Source: Oribacterium sp. oral taxon 078 str. F0262 (lineage in GTDB: Bacteria; Bacillota; Clostridia; Lachnospirales; Lachnospiraceae). From it: a stretch of 64,000 nt of DNA. The DNA lies in the NCBI RefSeq assembly GCF_000160135.1, contig NZ_GG729938.1, forward strand, positions 4,414 through 68,413, read 5' to 3'. Below, one piece after another: positions 8,646 through 17,044 of the stretch (the stretch's first letter is position 1; every line of letters begins with the position of its first letter). The notes under the pieces are model-generated. The model had not been told where the DNA came from. It did no database searches and saw only the letters and a list, made by a program, of their open reading frames with translations. Position numbers and translations under genes: made by a program.

Positions 8646-8721
8646 TGCTTTCCTCCTTTCTTCTGTTTCCTTCAGAAACTATTTTCAGCATCAGTTTACC
8701 CTACGGTGTGGGTAAATACAA

Positions 8722-8749
8722 ATACTATCGCAGGATAGAATACTGTAAA
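8722..8749 (-). promoter_or_regulatory. Promoter of the repetitive protein gene
   Basis: Read on the minus strand: TTTACA (-35, 8744-8749), a 16-bp spacer, then TAGTAT (-10, 8722-8727), about 77 bases ahead of the ATG at 8645. Confidence 0.5.
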
Positions 8750-9074
8750 TCTTTACTATTTTTTCACTTATGCACTGCTCGAAGAGAAAATTATTACAAA
8801 AAATCAGCTAGAAATCACATCTGTCCGCAGCGATAAGGGCAGGGCCGAAGGGAGAACGATCGAAGCCCTGCTGAGGGATGAGCTTGCCGGCACTGACTTT
8901 CGAGCGTCTTTTTGGAGGATCCTGGCGGCATTGCCCAGGCGCATAAGCGCATATTTGCAGTTTTCGGCAAATAGAAGCAGCGAGGATTCTCCTGGAGCTG
9001 CCCGTCGAATGCATGCGCTCGTTTTTTGCCGGAAAAGCGGGAGCAAGGATGGAGCGCCCTGCCTCACTGAGCGC
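8750..9074. other. Intergenic stretch downstream of citXG
   Basis: No gene is supported; the open frames here are read-through of citXG shadows. A 7-bp stem GCAGGGC / GCCCTGC (8839-8871) and a CTGAGCGCTCAG palindrome (9067-9078) overlapping the citXG stop are the only visible structures. Neither has a T run. Confidence 0.35.
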
Positions 9075-10484
9075 TCAGGAAGAGCGGTCCGTTTTGAGAA
9101 AATGCAGCATCCAGCACAGCGCGAGGAGATCCGCACTGCCGCCGGGAGAGAGATTTTTTTGGATGAATTCCCGATCCAGCTCCTCCAGCTCTTCTCTTCC
9201 GGGACAGGGGCAGTGCTCCAGCAGCTCCCCGGCCCGGCGGGAGGCTTCCTTCTGAGTCGGCACATCGCTTCTTGCGATGAGATTGGTGTCCGTCATATGG
9301 GACAGGATGGCGAGAAGGACCGCCGCGCCTGTCTCATCCGTACTTCTGCCCTCGGCCAGGAGCTTTTCCAGCAGCGGAAGGCCATAAGCGGATACCGCAG
9401 GGAGACCTTCCTCCATCTGCCCGCGGACTCCTGTGATGCCATACTCCAGGTAGAGCTTCTGCCCTTTGGTCTTTGCGGTATTGACGGTCAGATTCCGGTA
9501 ATCCCCGGCCACAATTCCTTTTGTCATCCTGGCGCAGATGGAAAGGATGGTTTCACTTTCATTCCAGCGAGCCGGTGGAAGACTTGCGGCAGCGGCGCAG
9601 AGGATCCCCAAGGAGAAGATCGCCCCCTTATGGGTATTGACGCCGCCCGTTGCGCGGAGCATCTGGTTTTCCGCAAGCTTTCCGGGCAGGCGGAGAGAAC
9701 GGAAGAGCCCCGGCAGATCTTCCCTTCCTTCTCTTTCCGCCTTTTCCGCCTCCAAAATGCCAAAGTCAGCGCACTTTTTAAAATACGACTGCAAAGCGGC
9801 GGCACTGTTTAAAAAGGAATAAAAATCCATATCCCTGTGGCTGCCATTATTCGCCCTGTCCACAAGGCCGGGCTTTGGAGTTATGGCCACCTCATAGAGA
9901 AGGGATCTTGTGGCAAGCTCTGCGATCCGGCAGGCCGTGCGCTCCCGTACGGCGCTTTTCAGGATCTCATCGGTCCTGGCGACGAGCTCGCTCAGGGGAT
10001 GGATTCTTCTGGAAGCGCATTCCTTTGCGGGCCTTTTGCACAGAAGGCATTGCCTTCCGGAAAACCCCAGCTCCTCTCGCTCCATCTTGCGAAAGCCGGA
10101 GGGGATGTCCTTCGCAGGCAGGAGGACGTCCATGTCATAGAGCCGTCCCAGAGGATCGGCATCCTCCAGCTCGCAGGCCAGCGTTTTGATTGTGGCGGGA
10201 GAAGTATTGATTATGAGGAAGGCCTCGTTTCCTGTCGCTTCATCCCATATTTCCCGGTACAGGATCTCGGCCCTCTCTCTTTGGAGCTGGAGGGCGAGGT
10301 CCTCCAGGCCATATAGAAAGCCCTTTCGGATCAGAGGGGAGTTTTTCATGGACCCCGCAATATTCATCGTAAAGCAGAGCAGAGGCTTTTGGTATTGAAG
10401 AAGCAGTTCTCTTTGCCGAAGAGCCCGTTTTTCTCTGGCATCCAGGATCTCGGGCAGTGAAACTTCGTGGTAGTTCTTCCGCAT
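9075..10484 (-). CDS. citXG: CitX-CitG fusion: citrate lyase prosthetic group synthase and transferase
   Basis: 469 residues. The first about 170 resemble CitX (EILDAREKRALRQRELLLQY...MNIAGSMKNSPLIRKGF), which transfers the phosphoribosyl-dephospho-CoA group to the citrate lyase acyl carrier. From about 180 on it is CitG, triphosphoribosyl-dephospho-CoA synthase, with the signatures TPKPGLVDRANNGSHRDMD and RATGGVNTHKGAIFSLGIL. The ATG follows GGAGG by six bases. Such fusions occur in several bacteria next to citCDEF, but no citrate lyase subunit lies in this window, so the target operon must be elsewhere. The ltrA gene lies upstream on the same strand with a 65-bp gap. Confidence 0.9.
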   Translation of the reverse strand: MRKNYHEVSLPEILDAREKRALRQRELLLQYQKPLLCFTMNIAGSMKNSPLIRKGFLYGLEDLALQLQRERAEILYREIWDEATGNEAFLIINTSPATIKTLACELEDADPLGRLYDMDVLLPAKDIPSGFRKMEREELGFSGRQCLLCKRPAKECASRRIHPLSELVARTDEILKSAVRERTACRIAELATRSLLYEVAITPKPGLVDRANNGSHRDMDFYSFLNSAAALQSYFKKCADFGILEAEKAEREGREDLPGLFRSLRLPGKLAENQMLRATGGVNTHKGAIFSLGILCAAAASLPPARWNESETILSICARMTKGIVAGDYRNLTVNTAKTKGQKLYLEYGITGVRGQMEEGLPAVSAYGLPLLEKLLAEGRSTDETGAAVLLAILSHMTDTNLIARSDVPTQKEASRRAGELLEHCPCPGREELEELDREFIQKNLSPGGSADLLALCWMLHFLKTDRSS

Positions 10485-10549
10485 TTTTTCCTCCGGCTTA
10501 AGCGAATGCCTTTAATTCTCCGGAAAAGCTGTGAGCCGCGGTCCCTTGC

Positions 10550-11731
10550 TTACTCCAGGTAGCCTCCGAGCTCAAGCTTCCGCCCCGTCTTCTTCCGGTA
10601 GAGGATCAGGATGCCCGTGAAATTTGCAAAGACATAGAGCATAGTGATGGTGATCGCGGAGAAGGGGGAACGGCCGAGGAGCAGGACCGCCGGGACATAG
10701 AGGAGGATGAGAGTGCCGGTGCAGAGGAGGAGACGCCCCATGCTCCGGAAGCAGTCCTTGGCGTAGCGGTCCACACCGACCAGAAGGATGTAATAGGATA
10801 TCATGCTTATGAGCAGGAAGAGGAGCCTCGGGAACTGCGCCATTCCCTCCCGCGAAAAGAATTCCAGGGCGATGGTCACGGAATTGATGGAGCAGATCAG
10901 GAAGACGTGGAGGGAGAGAAAGCCGAGTCCGCTCGTCCTTTTATGATGCTCCAGGATATTGTCGAAGTAGAAACCGTACTGCAAAAACATGCCGACCACG
11001 GTCAGAAAGGCGAAGAGATTCAGGAGGATATTTGAGCCGCCGTGGAAAAATTCCGAGATGCCGATGATCATTTCTCCGAAGGTCAGGATCACGAGCAGGA
11101 GCACCCGCTCCGAAAGATGCGGGAAATCGACGGTGCGCCTTTTATAATAGCGGTACTCAAAGGCCCTTGCTGTATAGCCAAAGAGAAGCGCGGCAGGGGC
11201 CAGGATGGGGCCGAAGAATGCCTGGACCGGGATCGAGAGGAGAATGATTCCCGCCTCGGCGGTTTCGATAAAAACGTTATTGCCCAGAATTTTCCGATCC
11301 AGCTCATCCAGCTTAGGCCCTCTCTTTCTCTTGTCCCAGTTTCGGTAGGCGAGATTCAGGAGGATTAAAGCCCAGGCGATGCAATAGGGGAGATAGTGCT
11401 TCTGCCAGTCCAGCTTGGCGCCAAAGGACATATAGTACAGGAAAAACATGCTGGCCAGGATCATGAGATAATCCCGGAGAGACTTTCTCCCGTAGCGATT
11501 GAAATACATGGTCGCAAAGTACCAAACCTGCAATGCGACAAGCATCAGAAAGAAGAAGGAGAAAAGAGTGGGAAGAGGCGGAAATTCAGTCTCAAAGTCG
11601 TGAAAGAGCGCGTTGATCGTCCGAAGAGTGAAGACGAAAATGAGATCGAAAAAAAGCTCGATGTATTCCACCTTCTTTTCGCCCTTTTCGCCGGGCAGGT
11701 CCTGAGGTTCGTTTTCCTTCTGCTTTTCCAT
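10550..11731 (-). CDS. ltrA: LtrA-family (low temperature requirement) membrane protein
   Basis: 393 residues with a charged N-terminus (MEKQKENEPQDLPGEKGEKK) followed by the LtrA signature VEYIELFFDLIFVFTLRTIN and about ten hydrophobic segments with conserved R/W residues. LtrA was named from a Listeria mutant unable to grow in the cold; its molecular role is still unclear. The ATG at 11729-11731 is preceded by AAAGGGGAAAAT; a longer GTG-started frame to 11827 lacks the site. It may be transcribed together with citXG downstream. Confidence 0.85.
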   Translation of the reverse strand: MEKQKENEPQDLPGEKGEKKVEYIELFFDLIFVFTLRTINALFHDFETEFPPLPTLFSFFFLMLVALQVWYFATMYFNRYGRKSLRDYLMILASMFFLYYMSFGAKLDWQKHYLPYCIAWALILLNLAYRNWDKRKRGPKLDELDRKILGNNVFIETAEAGIILLSIPVQAFFGPILAPAALLFGYTARAFEYRYYKRRTVDFPHLSERVLLLVILTFGEMIIGISEFFHGGSNILLNLFAFLTVVGMFLQYGFYFDNILEHHKRTSGLGFLSLHVFLICSINSVTIALEFFSREGMAQFPRLLFLLISMISYYILLVGVDRYAKDCFRSMGRLLLCTGTLILLYVPAVLLLGRSPFSAITITMLYVFANFTGILILYRKKTGRKLELGGYLE

Positions 11732-12163
11732 ATTTTCCCCTTTGCCGCCGCATCCTGGAGACGCGCTTTGATACCGGAATGACGCAATGGCTTCAGTATA
11801 ACGAAAGTGCGGGCGATAAGCCAGCACTTTTCCTGTCTGAACGGATCTCCGCCTGCAGCGCTCTTTCCTATTTTGAAAGCTTTGAAAGCCGTCTGCTTCC
11901 TTCTTCGCTTAATGGAAGCGGACTGGAAATTTTGTCCGATATGGGATACAATCTTGCACGAGTATCCGGATATTTGACGGGATAAAGGGATAGAGCCGCA
12001 GCGCTGCCGCATTTTCTTGTTTATGCCTGGCATGGTCCGGCGCATAAGCGATGGAAAAGGTGAGAGGCCAAACGCTGAAGAGGCGGACAGACAATCTGCG
12101 GGAGGGGAATTTATATGCCCTTGAGCAGAGCGGAATATGAAAGCTGGGAAGGGGGAAGAGGAT
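11732..12163. other. Divergent intergenic region between ltrA and rfbC
   Basis: About 430 bases between divergently oriented genes. A possible -10 TACAAT lies around 11947 with a poor -35. No ORF or RNA gene was recognised. Confidence 0.35.
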
Positions 12164-12778
12164 ATGGGACAGATCAAGGTGACGGAAGCGCCGATCAGAG
12201 GCCTCTATATCATAGAGCCCGCGGTGCACGGTGACAGCCGCGGCTATTTTATGGAGACCTATAATCAGAGGGATATGGAGGAGGCCGGGCTCAATATGCG
12301 CTTTGTGCAGGACAATCAGAGTATGTCCGTGCGGGGCGTGCTGCGTGGCCTGCATTTTCAGAAGCAGTATCCGCAGGGGAAGCTGGTCCGCGTGATACGC
12401 GGCAGGGTCTATGATGTCGCGGTGGATCTCCGGGAGGGGAGTGAGAGCTATGGGGAGCACTTCGGCGTGGAGCTCACAGCGGAGAATCACCGGCAGTTCT
12501 ACATCTCCGAGGGCTTTGCGCACGGCTTCCTGGTTCTCTCCGAGGAGGCGGAGTTTTGCTATAAGGTGACGGACTTTTACCGCCCGGGGGATGAGGGCGG
12601 GATCGCCTGGAACGATCCGGAGCTTCACATCGATTGGCCGGAGCTTACGGGAACGTATCCCGGCTCCGCGGATGCATCCTCCTATTGCCTTAAGGACGGG
12701 ACAAAACTGATCCTTTCGGAGAAGGACCAGAAATGGCTTGGCCTTCGGGAGAGCTTTCACTTCACCGGGAAGGCCTGA
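12164..12778 (+). CDS. rfbC: dTDP-4-dehydrorhamnose 3,5-epimerase
   Basis: 204 residues matching RmlC/RfbC: IIEPAVHGDSRGYFMETYNQ, the VRGLHFQ-type motif SVRGVLRGLHFQKQYPQGKL with the catalytic His, and the FAHGFLVLSEEAEFCYKVTD strand. It epimerises dTDP-4-keto-6-deoxyglucose at C3 and C5 on the way to dTDP-rhamnose for surface polysaccharide. The chosen ATG gives the usual N-terminus (MGQIKVTEAPI) with a GGGGGAAGAGG site; an in-frame ATG at 12137 is possible. No other rml genes are nearby. Confidence 0.92.
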   Translation: MGQIKVTEAPIRGLYIIEPAVHGDSRGYFMETYNQRDMEEAGLNMRFVQDNQSMSVRGVLRGLHFQKQYPQGKLVRVIRGRVYDVAVDLREGSESYGEHFGVELTAENHRQFYISEGFAHGFLVLSEEAEFCYKVTDFYRPGDEGGIAWNDPELHIDWPELTGTYPGSADASSYCLKDGTKLILSEKDQKWLGLRESFHFTGKA

Positions 12779-12803
12779 GGGAGCAGGAGAGAGGAGGGCA
12801 GGG

Positions 12804-13547
12804 ATGAGAATCAATAAATGCCTCTCGGAGCTCGGGCTTTGCTCGAGGAGAGAGGCGGACCGCTGGATCGCCGAGGGAAGAGTCCGCCTGAACGGGGAGA
12901 CCGCGGAAATGGGGCAGCAGGTTGAGGAAAAGGACCGCCTTGAGCTGGACGGAAAACTGGTGAAGAAGGCGGGAAAGGCCGTCCGGGCGCAGGCTCCGCG
13001 AAGAGTCCTTCTCGCCTGCTATAAGCCTCGGGGAGTCGTGTGCAGCTGCTCCGACAAGGACAGAGCGAAGAATATCGTGGAGCTTGTGAACTATCCGGAG
13101 CGGGTCTATCCGATCGGACGGCTGGACAAGGATTCGGAGGGACTCATCCTCCTCACCAATCAGGGCGAGCTTGTGAACCGTATCAACCGGGGAGGACGGA
13201 ATGAGAAGGAATACGTCGTCACCGTGGACAGGCCCCTTACGAGGGAGGCGCTGGACCGCCTTGCGGACGGCGTGGAGCTTTCGGAGCTCAATCAAAAGAC
13301 GCGCCCCTGTGAGGTCTGGCAGGATCTTCGTCTTCCGCCGGGAAGAAGGCAGAGGCAGTTTCATATTGTATTAAGCCAGGGACTGAACCGGCAGATCCGG
13401 AGGATGTGCGAAGCGCTTGGCTATGAGGTGAAACGCTTAAAGAGGGTCCGGATCCTCTCCTTAAGACTGGAGGGACTCAGACCCGGTGAGTTTCGGGAGA
13501 TTGGGCTTTCAGAGCTCGGACTTTCGGAGGAGCTTTGGCCGGAGTGA
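12804..13547 (+). CDS. rluF: RluF-type 23S rRNA pseudouridine synthase
   Basis: 247 residues. An S4 RNA-binding domain (about 1-60, MRINKCLSELGLCSRREADR) precedes the RsuA/RluB/E/F catalytic domain with the aspartate motif IGRLDKDSEGLILLTNQGEL. The ending SQGLNRQIRRMCEALGYEVK is characteristic of RluF-like enzymes, which modify U2604 or U2605 of 23S rRNA. The ATG follows GAGAGGAGGGCAGGG, which excludes the longer upstream frame. The gene is tightly spaced between rfbC and ligA. Confidence 0.88.
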   Translation: MRINKCLSELGLCSRREADRWIAEGRVRLNGETAEMGQQVEEKDRLELDGKLVKKAGKAVRAQAPRRVLLACYKPRGVVCSCSDKDRAKNIVELVNYPERVYPIGRLDKDSEGLILLTNQGELVNRINRGGRNEKEYVVTVDRPLTREALDRLADGVELSELNQKTRPCEVWQDLRLPPGRRQRQFHIVLSQGLNRQIRRMCEALGYEVKRLKRVRILSLRLEGLRPGEFREIGLSELGLSEELWPE

Positions 13548-13575
13548 TGCCGGAGGAAAGGATGCGGAAGCTTTG

Positions 13576-15570
13576 ATGCAGATCGAACGAATGAAGGAAC
13601 TAATCGGGATTTTGAACCGGGCGTCAAAGGCCTATTATCAGGACGGAGACGAGATCATGTCGAATCTCGAGTACGATAAACTCTACGATGAGCTCCAGGG
13701 GCTGGAGAGGGAGACGGGGATTGTGCTCTCCGCTTCTCCCACAGAGCGGGTGGGCTACGAGCTTCTCTCGGAGCTTCCGAAGGTGCGGCATTTATCCCCC
13801 ATGCTCTCTCTCGATAAGACAAAGTCCCCGGAGGCACTCGCGGAATGGCTCGGGGACAGGGAGGGGCTTCTCTCCTGGAAGCTGGACGGGCTCACCATTG
13901 TTCTGAACTACGAGGGGGGAGAGCTGGTCCGGGGAGTCACCCGGGGAAACGGAGAGATCGGGGAGCTCGTCACGCAAAATGTCAGAGTTTTTGACAATGT
14001 GCCGACCCGCATCCCCTTTTCGGGGAGCCTCGTGCTCCGCGGAGAGGCGCTCATCCGCTACTCGGACTTTGAGAGGATCAATGACGGCATCCTGGACGCG
14101 GAGGCCCGCTATAAGAATCCGAGGAATCTCTGCGCGGGCTCTGTCCGCCAGCTGGACCCCGGGATTACGAAGGAGCGGCATGTGAAGCTGCTCGCCTTCT
14201 CTTTGGTCTCCGCAAAAGAGGGGGACGGGAGCCCCGTGGATTTTCAGAACAGCAGGAGGAGGCAGTTTGAATTCCTCCGGGAGCAGGGCTTCTCCGTCGT
14301 GGAGTACAGGCTGGTTCGGGGAGGAGAGGTTTTGGCCGCCGTGAAGGCTTTTTCGGAGAGGGTGAAGGACAATGACTTCCCCTCCGACGGTCTGGTTCTT
14401 CTCTTAGATGACATCGCCTATGGGGAATCGCTCGGCAGGACGGCGAAGTTTCCGAGGAATGCGCTTGCCTTTAAGTGGAGGGATGAGGAGGCGGAGACCG
14501 TGCTCCGGGAGGTGGAGTGGTCTCCCTCCAGGACCGGACTCATCAATCCGGTCGCGATCTTCGATCCGGTGGAGCTCGAGGGGACGACAGTCTCCCGGGC
14601 GAGCCTCCACAATCTCTCCTTCTGCGAGGAGCTTTCACTCGGGCTGGGGGACCGCGTCTCTGTCTATAAGGCGAATATGATTATCCCTCAGCTTTCGGAG
14701 AATTTCACGAAATCCGGGACGCTCTCCCCGCCCTCCCGCTGCCCTGCCTGCGGGGAGGAGACGGAGGTCAGAAAGGATAAGGGTGCGAAGTTTCTGTACT
14801 GCAAAAATCCGGACTGTCCGGCGAAGAGGATCAAGAAGTTTTCCCTCTTTGTGAGCCGGGATGCTTTGAATATCGAGGGACTTTCCGAGATGACGCTCGA
14901 GAAATTCATCGGGCACGGCTTTATTAAAAGCTACCGGGACCTCTACCATCTTGAACGGCACCGGGAGGAAATTCTCTCGATGGAGGGCTTTGGCGAGAGG
15001 TCCTATGAGAGACTGATGGAGGCGGTGGAGAAATCCAGAGATACGCTCCTCTATCATCTGATCTACGGACTCGGGATCGACGGGATCGGACTCGCCAACG
15101 CGCGTCTGCTCTGCCGGCATTTTCACCAGGAGCTCAGTCTTATCCGGGGAGCGGAAAAGGAGGAGCTCCTGGAGGTGGATGGCATCGGGGAGGTGCTTGC
15201 GGAGAAGCTCTATGCCTATTTCCACTCGGAGAAGCAGCTTTCAGAGCTCCATGAGCTTCTCCCGGAGCTTCGGATCGGAAGGGAAGAGGAGAGAGAGGAA
15301 GAGGGGGGAGCGCTCCGCGGAAAGACCATCGTCATCACGGGGAATCTCACACATTTTGAAAATCGGAAAGAGCTCGAGGAGGAGATCCTCCGGGCGGGGG
15401 GGAAGTGCTCGGGCTCCGTCTCAAAGAAGACCTCCTATCTTGTGAATAACGACAGCTCTTCTCAATCCGGAAAGAATAAAAAGGCCAAGGAGCTCGGCAT
15501 CCCGATCGTCACGGAGGAGGAGTTCCTGAAGATACTGGGAGAGAGCCGGGAGGGTGCGCAGGGAGACTGA
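13576..15570 (+). CDS. ligA: NAD+-dependent DNA ligase
   Basis: 664 residues, the normal LigA length. The order is Ia domain (ILNRASKAYYQDGDEIMSNL), adenylation domain with the nucleotidyl-lysine motif SWKLDGLTI, OB fold, a four-Cys zinc finger (CPACGEETEV...CKNPDCPAKR), helix-hairpin-helix repeats (FIGHGF, GLGIDGIGLANARL) and a C-terminal BRCT domain (LRGKTIVITGNLTHFENRKE). It seals nicks between Okazaki fragments and after repair. The start MQIERMKEL was chosen from homology; an ATG five codons later is an alternative. It sits 28 bases after the pseudouridine synthase gene, probably in one transcript. Confidence 0.95.
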   Translation: MQIERMKELIGILNRASKAYYQDGDEIMSNLEYDKLYDELQGLERETGIVLSASPTERVGYELLSELPKVRHLSPMLSLDKTKSPEALAEWLGDREGLLSWKLDGLTIVLNYEGGELVRGVTRGNGEIGELVTQNVRVFDNVPTRIPFSGSLVLRGEALIRYSDFERINDGILDAEARYKNPRNLCAGSVRQLDPGITKERHVKLLAFSLVSAKEGDGSPVDFQNSRRRQFEFLREQGFSVVEYRLVRGGEVLAAVKAFSERVKDNDFPSDGLVLLLDDIAYGESLGRTAKFPRNALAFKWRDEEAETVLREVEWSPSRTGLINPVAIFDPVELEGTTVSRASLHNLSFCEELSLGLGDRVSVYKANMIIPQLSENFTKSGTLSPPSRCPACGEETEVRKDKGAKFLYCKNPDCPAKRIKKFSLFVSRDALNIEGLSEMTLEKFIGHGFIKSYRDLYHLERHREEILSMEGFGERSYERLMEAVEKSRDTLLYHLIYGLGIDGIGLANARLLCRHFHQELSLIRGAEKEELLEVDGIGEVLAEKLYAYFHSEKQLSELHELLPELRIGREEEREEEGGALRGKTIVITGNLTHFENRKELEEEILRAGGKCSGSVSKKTSYLVNNDSSSQSGKNKKAKELGIPIVTEEEFLKILGESREGAQGD

Positions 15571-15698
15571 GAGCGCCGCGGCAGGACTAAAAAATCGCTC
15601 AGGGCCGCTCAGGACTGCTTAAGACCGCCATAGACTGCCCCATAGACCGCCATGGAAGCTTCGAAGCGGTTTTTTGGGATCGGAAAGGAAAGACAAAA
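15571..15698. repeat. Short imperfect repeats between ligA and lgt
   Basis: The spacer holds degenerate copies of AGACCGCCATAGACTGCC-like units (about 15620-15656). No gene or clear terminator is seen. Confidence 0.35.
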
Positions 15699-16589
15699 GT
15701 GAATTCATACGACGTATATTTTCCGCATCTTGGCATCGGCATCCGCCATCTGGTGAATTCGATTTCGCCCTTCGGCTTTCGAATCGCCTTTTACGGGATT
15801 ATCATCGCCATCGGGATGCTGATCGGCATACTGGTCGCCTCCCGGGATTATCAGAACAGGGGAGGGAAGGCGGACGATATTCAGGATTTCGCGCTCTACA
15901 CCATCGTGCTTGCGATCCTCGGTGCGAGGGCTTACTACGTGATCTTTGAGTGGGGCTATTATTCGAAGCATCCCGCGGAGATTCTCATGACCCGCCACGG
16001 GGGACTTGCGATCTACGGCGGCGTTCTGACCTCGATCCTCTGCTGCTTTCTCTTTACGAGGTGGCGGAAGCTCCGTTTCCTGAATATGGCGGACAGCGGC
16101 GTCATCGGCCTGATCCTCGGACAGGCGATCGGACGCTGGGGGAATTTCTTCAACGCGGAGGCCTTCGGGGGTTATACGGATTCGTTCTTTGCGATGCGCC
16201 TCCGGGAGGATATCGTAAATCAGAATATGCTGACCCGCTCTGTGCTGGATCGGGAGATCCTCGTGGACGGCGTCCGCTATATTCAGGTCCATCCGACCTT
16301 TCTCTATGAGAGCGCCTGGAATTTCGCCGTCTTCCTCTTTCTTCTTCTCTGGAGCCGCTCCGGAAAGAAGCTCTTTGAGGGGCAGATCTTCTTCCTCTAT
16401 CTCGGCCTGTACGGCTTCGGCAGGTTTTTCATCGAGGGGCTGAGGACGGACTCCCTTCTCCTCTGGGGGACAAAGCTTGCCGTGTCTCAGCTTCTCTCCG
16501 CCTTTCTCGTGCTTCTTTCTCTCGCGGCGCATATTCTTATGCTCCGAAGGAGGAAGGAAAGGGAAGGGAAGCCGGAGGGGAATTCCTGA
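15699..16589 (+). CDS. lgt: Prolipoprotein diacylglyceryl transferase
   Basis: 296 residues with about seven membrane segments and the Lgt signature GQAIGRWGNFFNAEAFGG carrying the essential Arg and Asn, plus HGGLAIYGGVL and the late YGFGRFFIEGLRTD motif. It moves diacylglycerol from phosphatidylglycerol to the lipobox Cys of prolipoproteins in the membrane. Clients in this window include ApbE and the maltodextrin-binding protein. It starts with GTG behind GGAAAGGAAAG. Confidence 0.95.
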   Translation: MNSYDVYFPHLGIGIRHLVNSISPFGFRIAFYGIIIAIGMLIGILVASRDYQNRGGKADDIQDFALYTIVLAILGARAYYVIFEWGYYSKHPAEILMTRHGGLAIYGGVLTSILCCFLFTRWRKLRFLNMADSGVIGLILGQAIGRWGNFFNAEAFGGYTDSFFAMRLREDIVNQNMLTRSVLDREILVDGVRYIQVHPTFLYESAWNFAVFLFLLLWSRSGKKLFEGQIFFLYLGLYGFGRFFIEGLRTDSLLLWGTKLAVSQLLSAFLVLLSLAAHILMLRRRKEREGKPEGNS

Positions 16590-16612
16590 CAGCCTCTCCT
16601 CCGCGCTTTTAG

Positions 16613-16718
16613 GGATGCGAATTTGCGCTTTTTCCTTCATACGTGCAGGAGCGCCGCGATTTGATCCGCCATAAGAATGACTATAGGATGCGGATTTGCG
16701 CTTTCCTCTCATACGTGC
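16613..16718 (+). repeat. Duplicated promoter segment ahead of glmS
   Basis: Two imperfect copies of a 33-34-bp unit (GGATGCGAATTTGCGC...CATACGTGC) lie at 16613-16646 and 16686-16718. The second supplies the -35 and spacer of the glmS promoter; the first has the same -35 and spacer but no -10. Confidence 0.7.
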
Positions 16719-16724
16719 TATAGT
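16696..16724 (+). promoter_or_regulatory. glmS promoter
   Basis: TTGCGC (16696-16701), a 17-bp spacer ending in TGC, then TATAGT (16719-16724), i.e. an extended -10. Initiation near 16731 leaves about 37 bases before the ribozyme cleavage site. Confidence 0.65.
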
Positions 16725-16763
16725 ACTGCAAATGTCGGCCTGAGGGAAAGGAGAGACGGGCCG

Positions 16764-16920
16764 CATAGCGCCGGGACCGGAGACGGTTGACGAGGCTGGC
16801 AGTGATCGAAGGATTCGGCGGATGCTGCCACGGAGTAGTGAATCGAAAGAGGGAATGGAAAAAGCGGAATCAAAACCGTAACAGAGCTTCTCTCACTCAC
16901 CAGGTCATGGAAAGAGAGCG
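16764..16920 (+). ncRNA. glmS ribozyme/riboswitch (GlcN6P-activated self-cleaving RNA)
   Basis: The glmS catalytic core is plainly visible. The cleavage motif A|GCGCC puts G+1 at 16768. GTTGACGAGG follows at 16786-16795, then ATCGAA...TTCGGCGGATGCT (about 16804-16826) forming the conserved double pseudoknot. The stem P4 is CTCTC/GAGAG near 16890-16918. The class binds glucosamine-6-phosphate as cofactor and cleaves its own mRNA, lowering GlmS synthesis when the product is abundant. It lies in the 5' leader directly upstream of glmS. Confidence 0.95.
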
Positions 16921-16929
16921 GGGACGGTC

Positions 16930-16966
16930 TCCTCGCCTTTGTCTTTTTAAGATAAAAGGCGGAGGA
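16930..16966 (+). promoter_or_regulatory. Hairpin between ribozyme and glmS start
   Basis: TCCTC-GCCTTT (16930-16940) pairs with AAAGGC-(G)-GAGGA (955-966). It is followed by a weak pyrimidine tract, CTTCCCTTTATTTT. It could be a leaky terminator or an RNA-stability element; its role is inferred only. Confidence 0.4.
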
Positions 16967-17044
16967 CTTCCCTTTATTTTGGGACGCTTTCGGAGGGCTG
17001 TCTCCCGCTCAGGGATGATTTTGGATCTGTGAGAGGAGCTTTTT

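Noticed and set aside
8804-9265. Minus-strand 153-codon frame after citXG
   Set aside because: It overlaps citXG in another frame, is Arg/Ser-rich and has no ribosome site or family resemblance.
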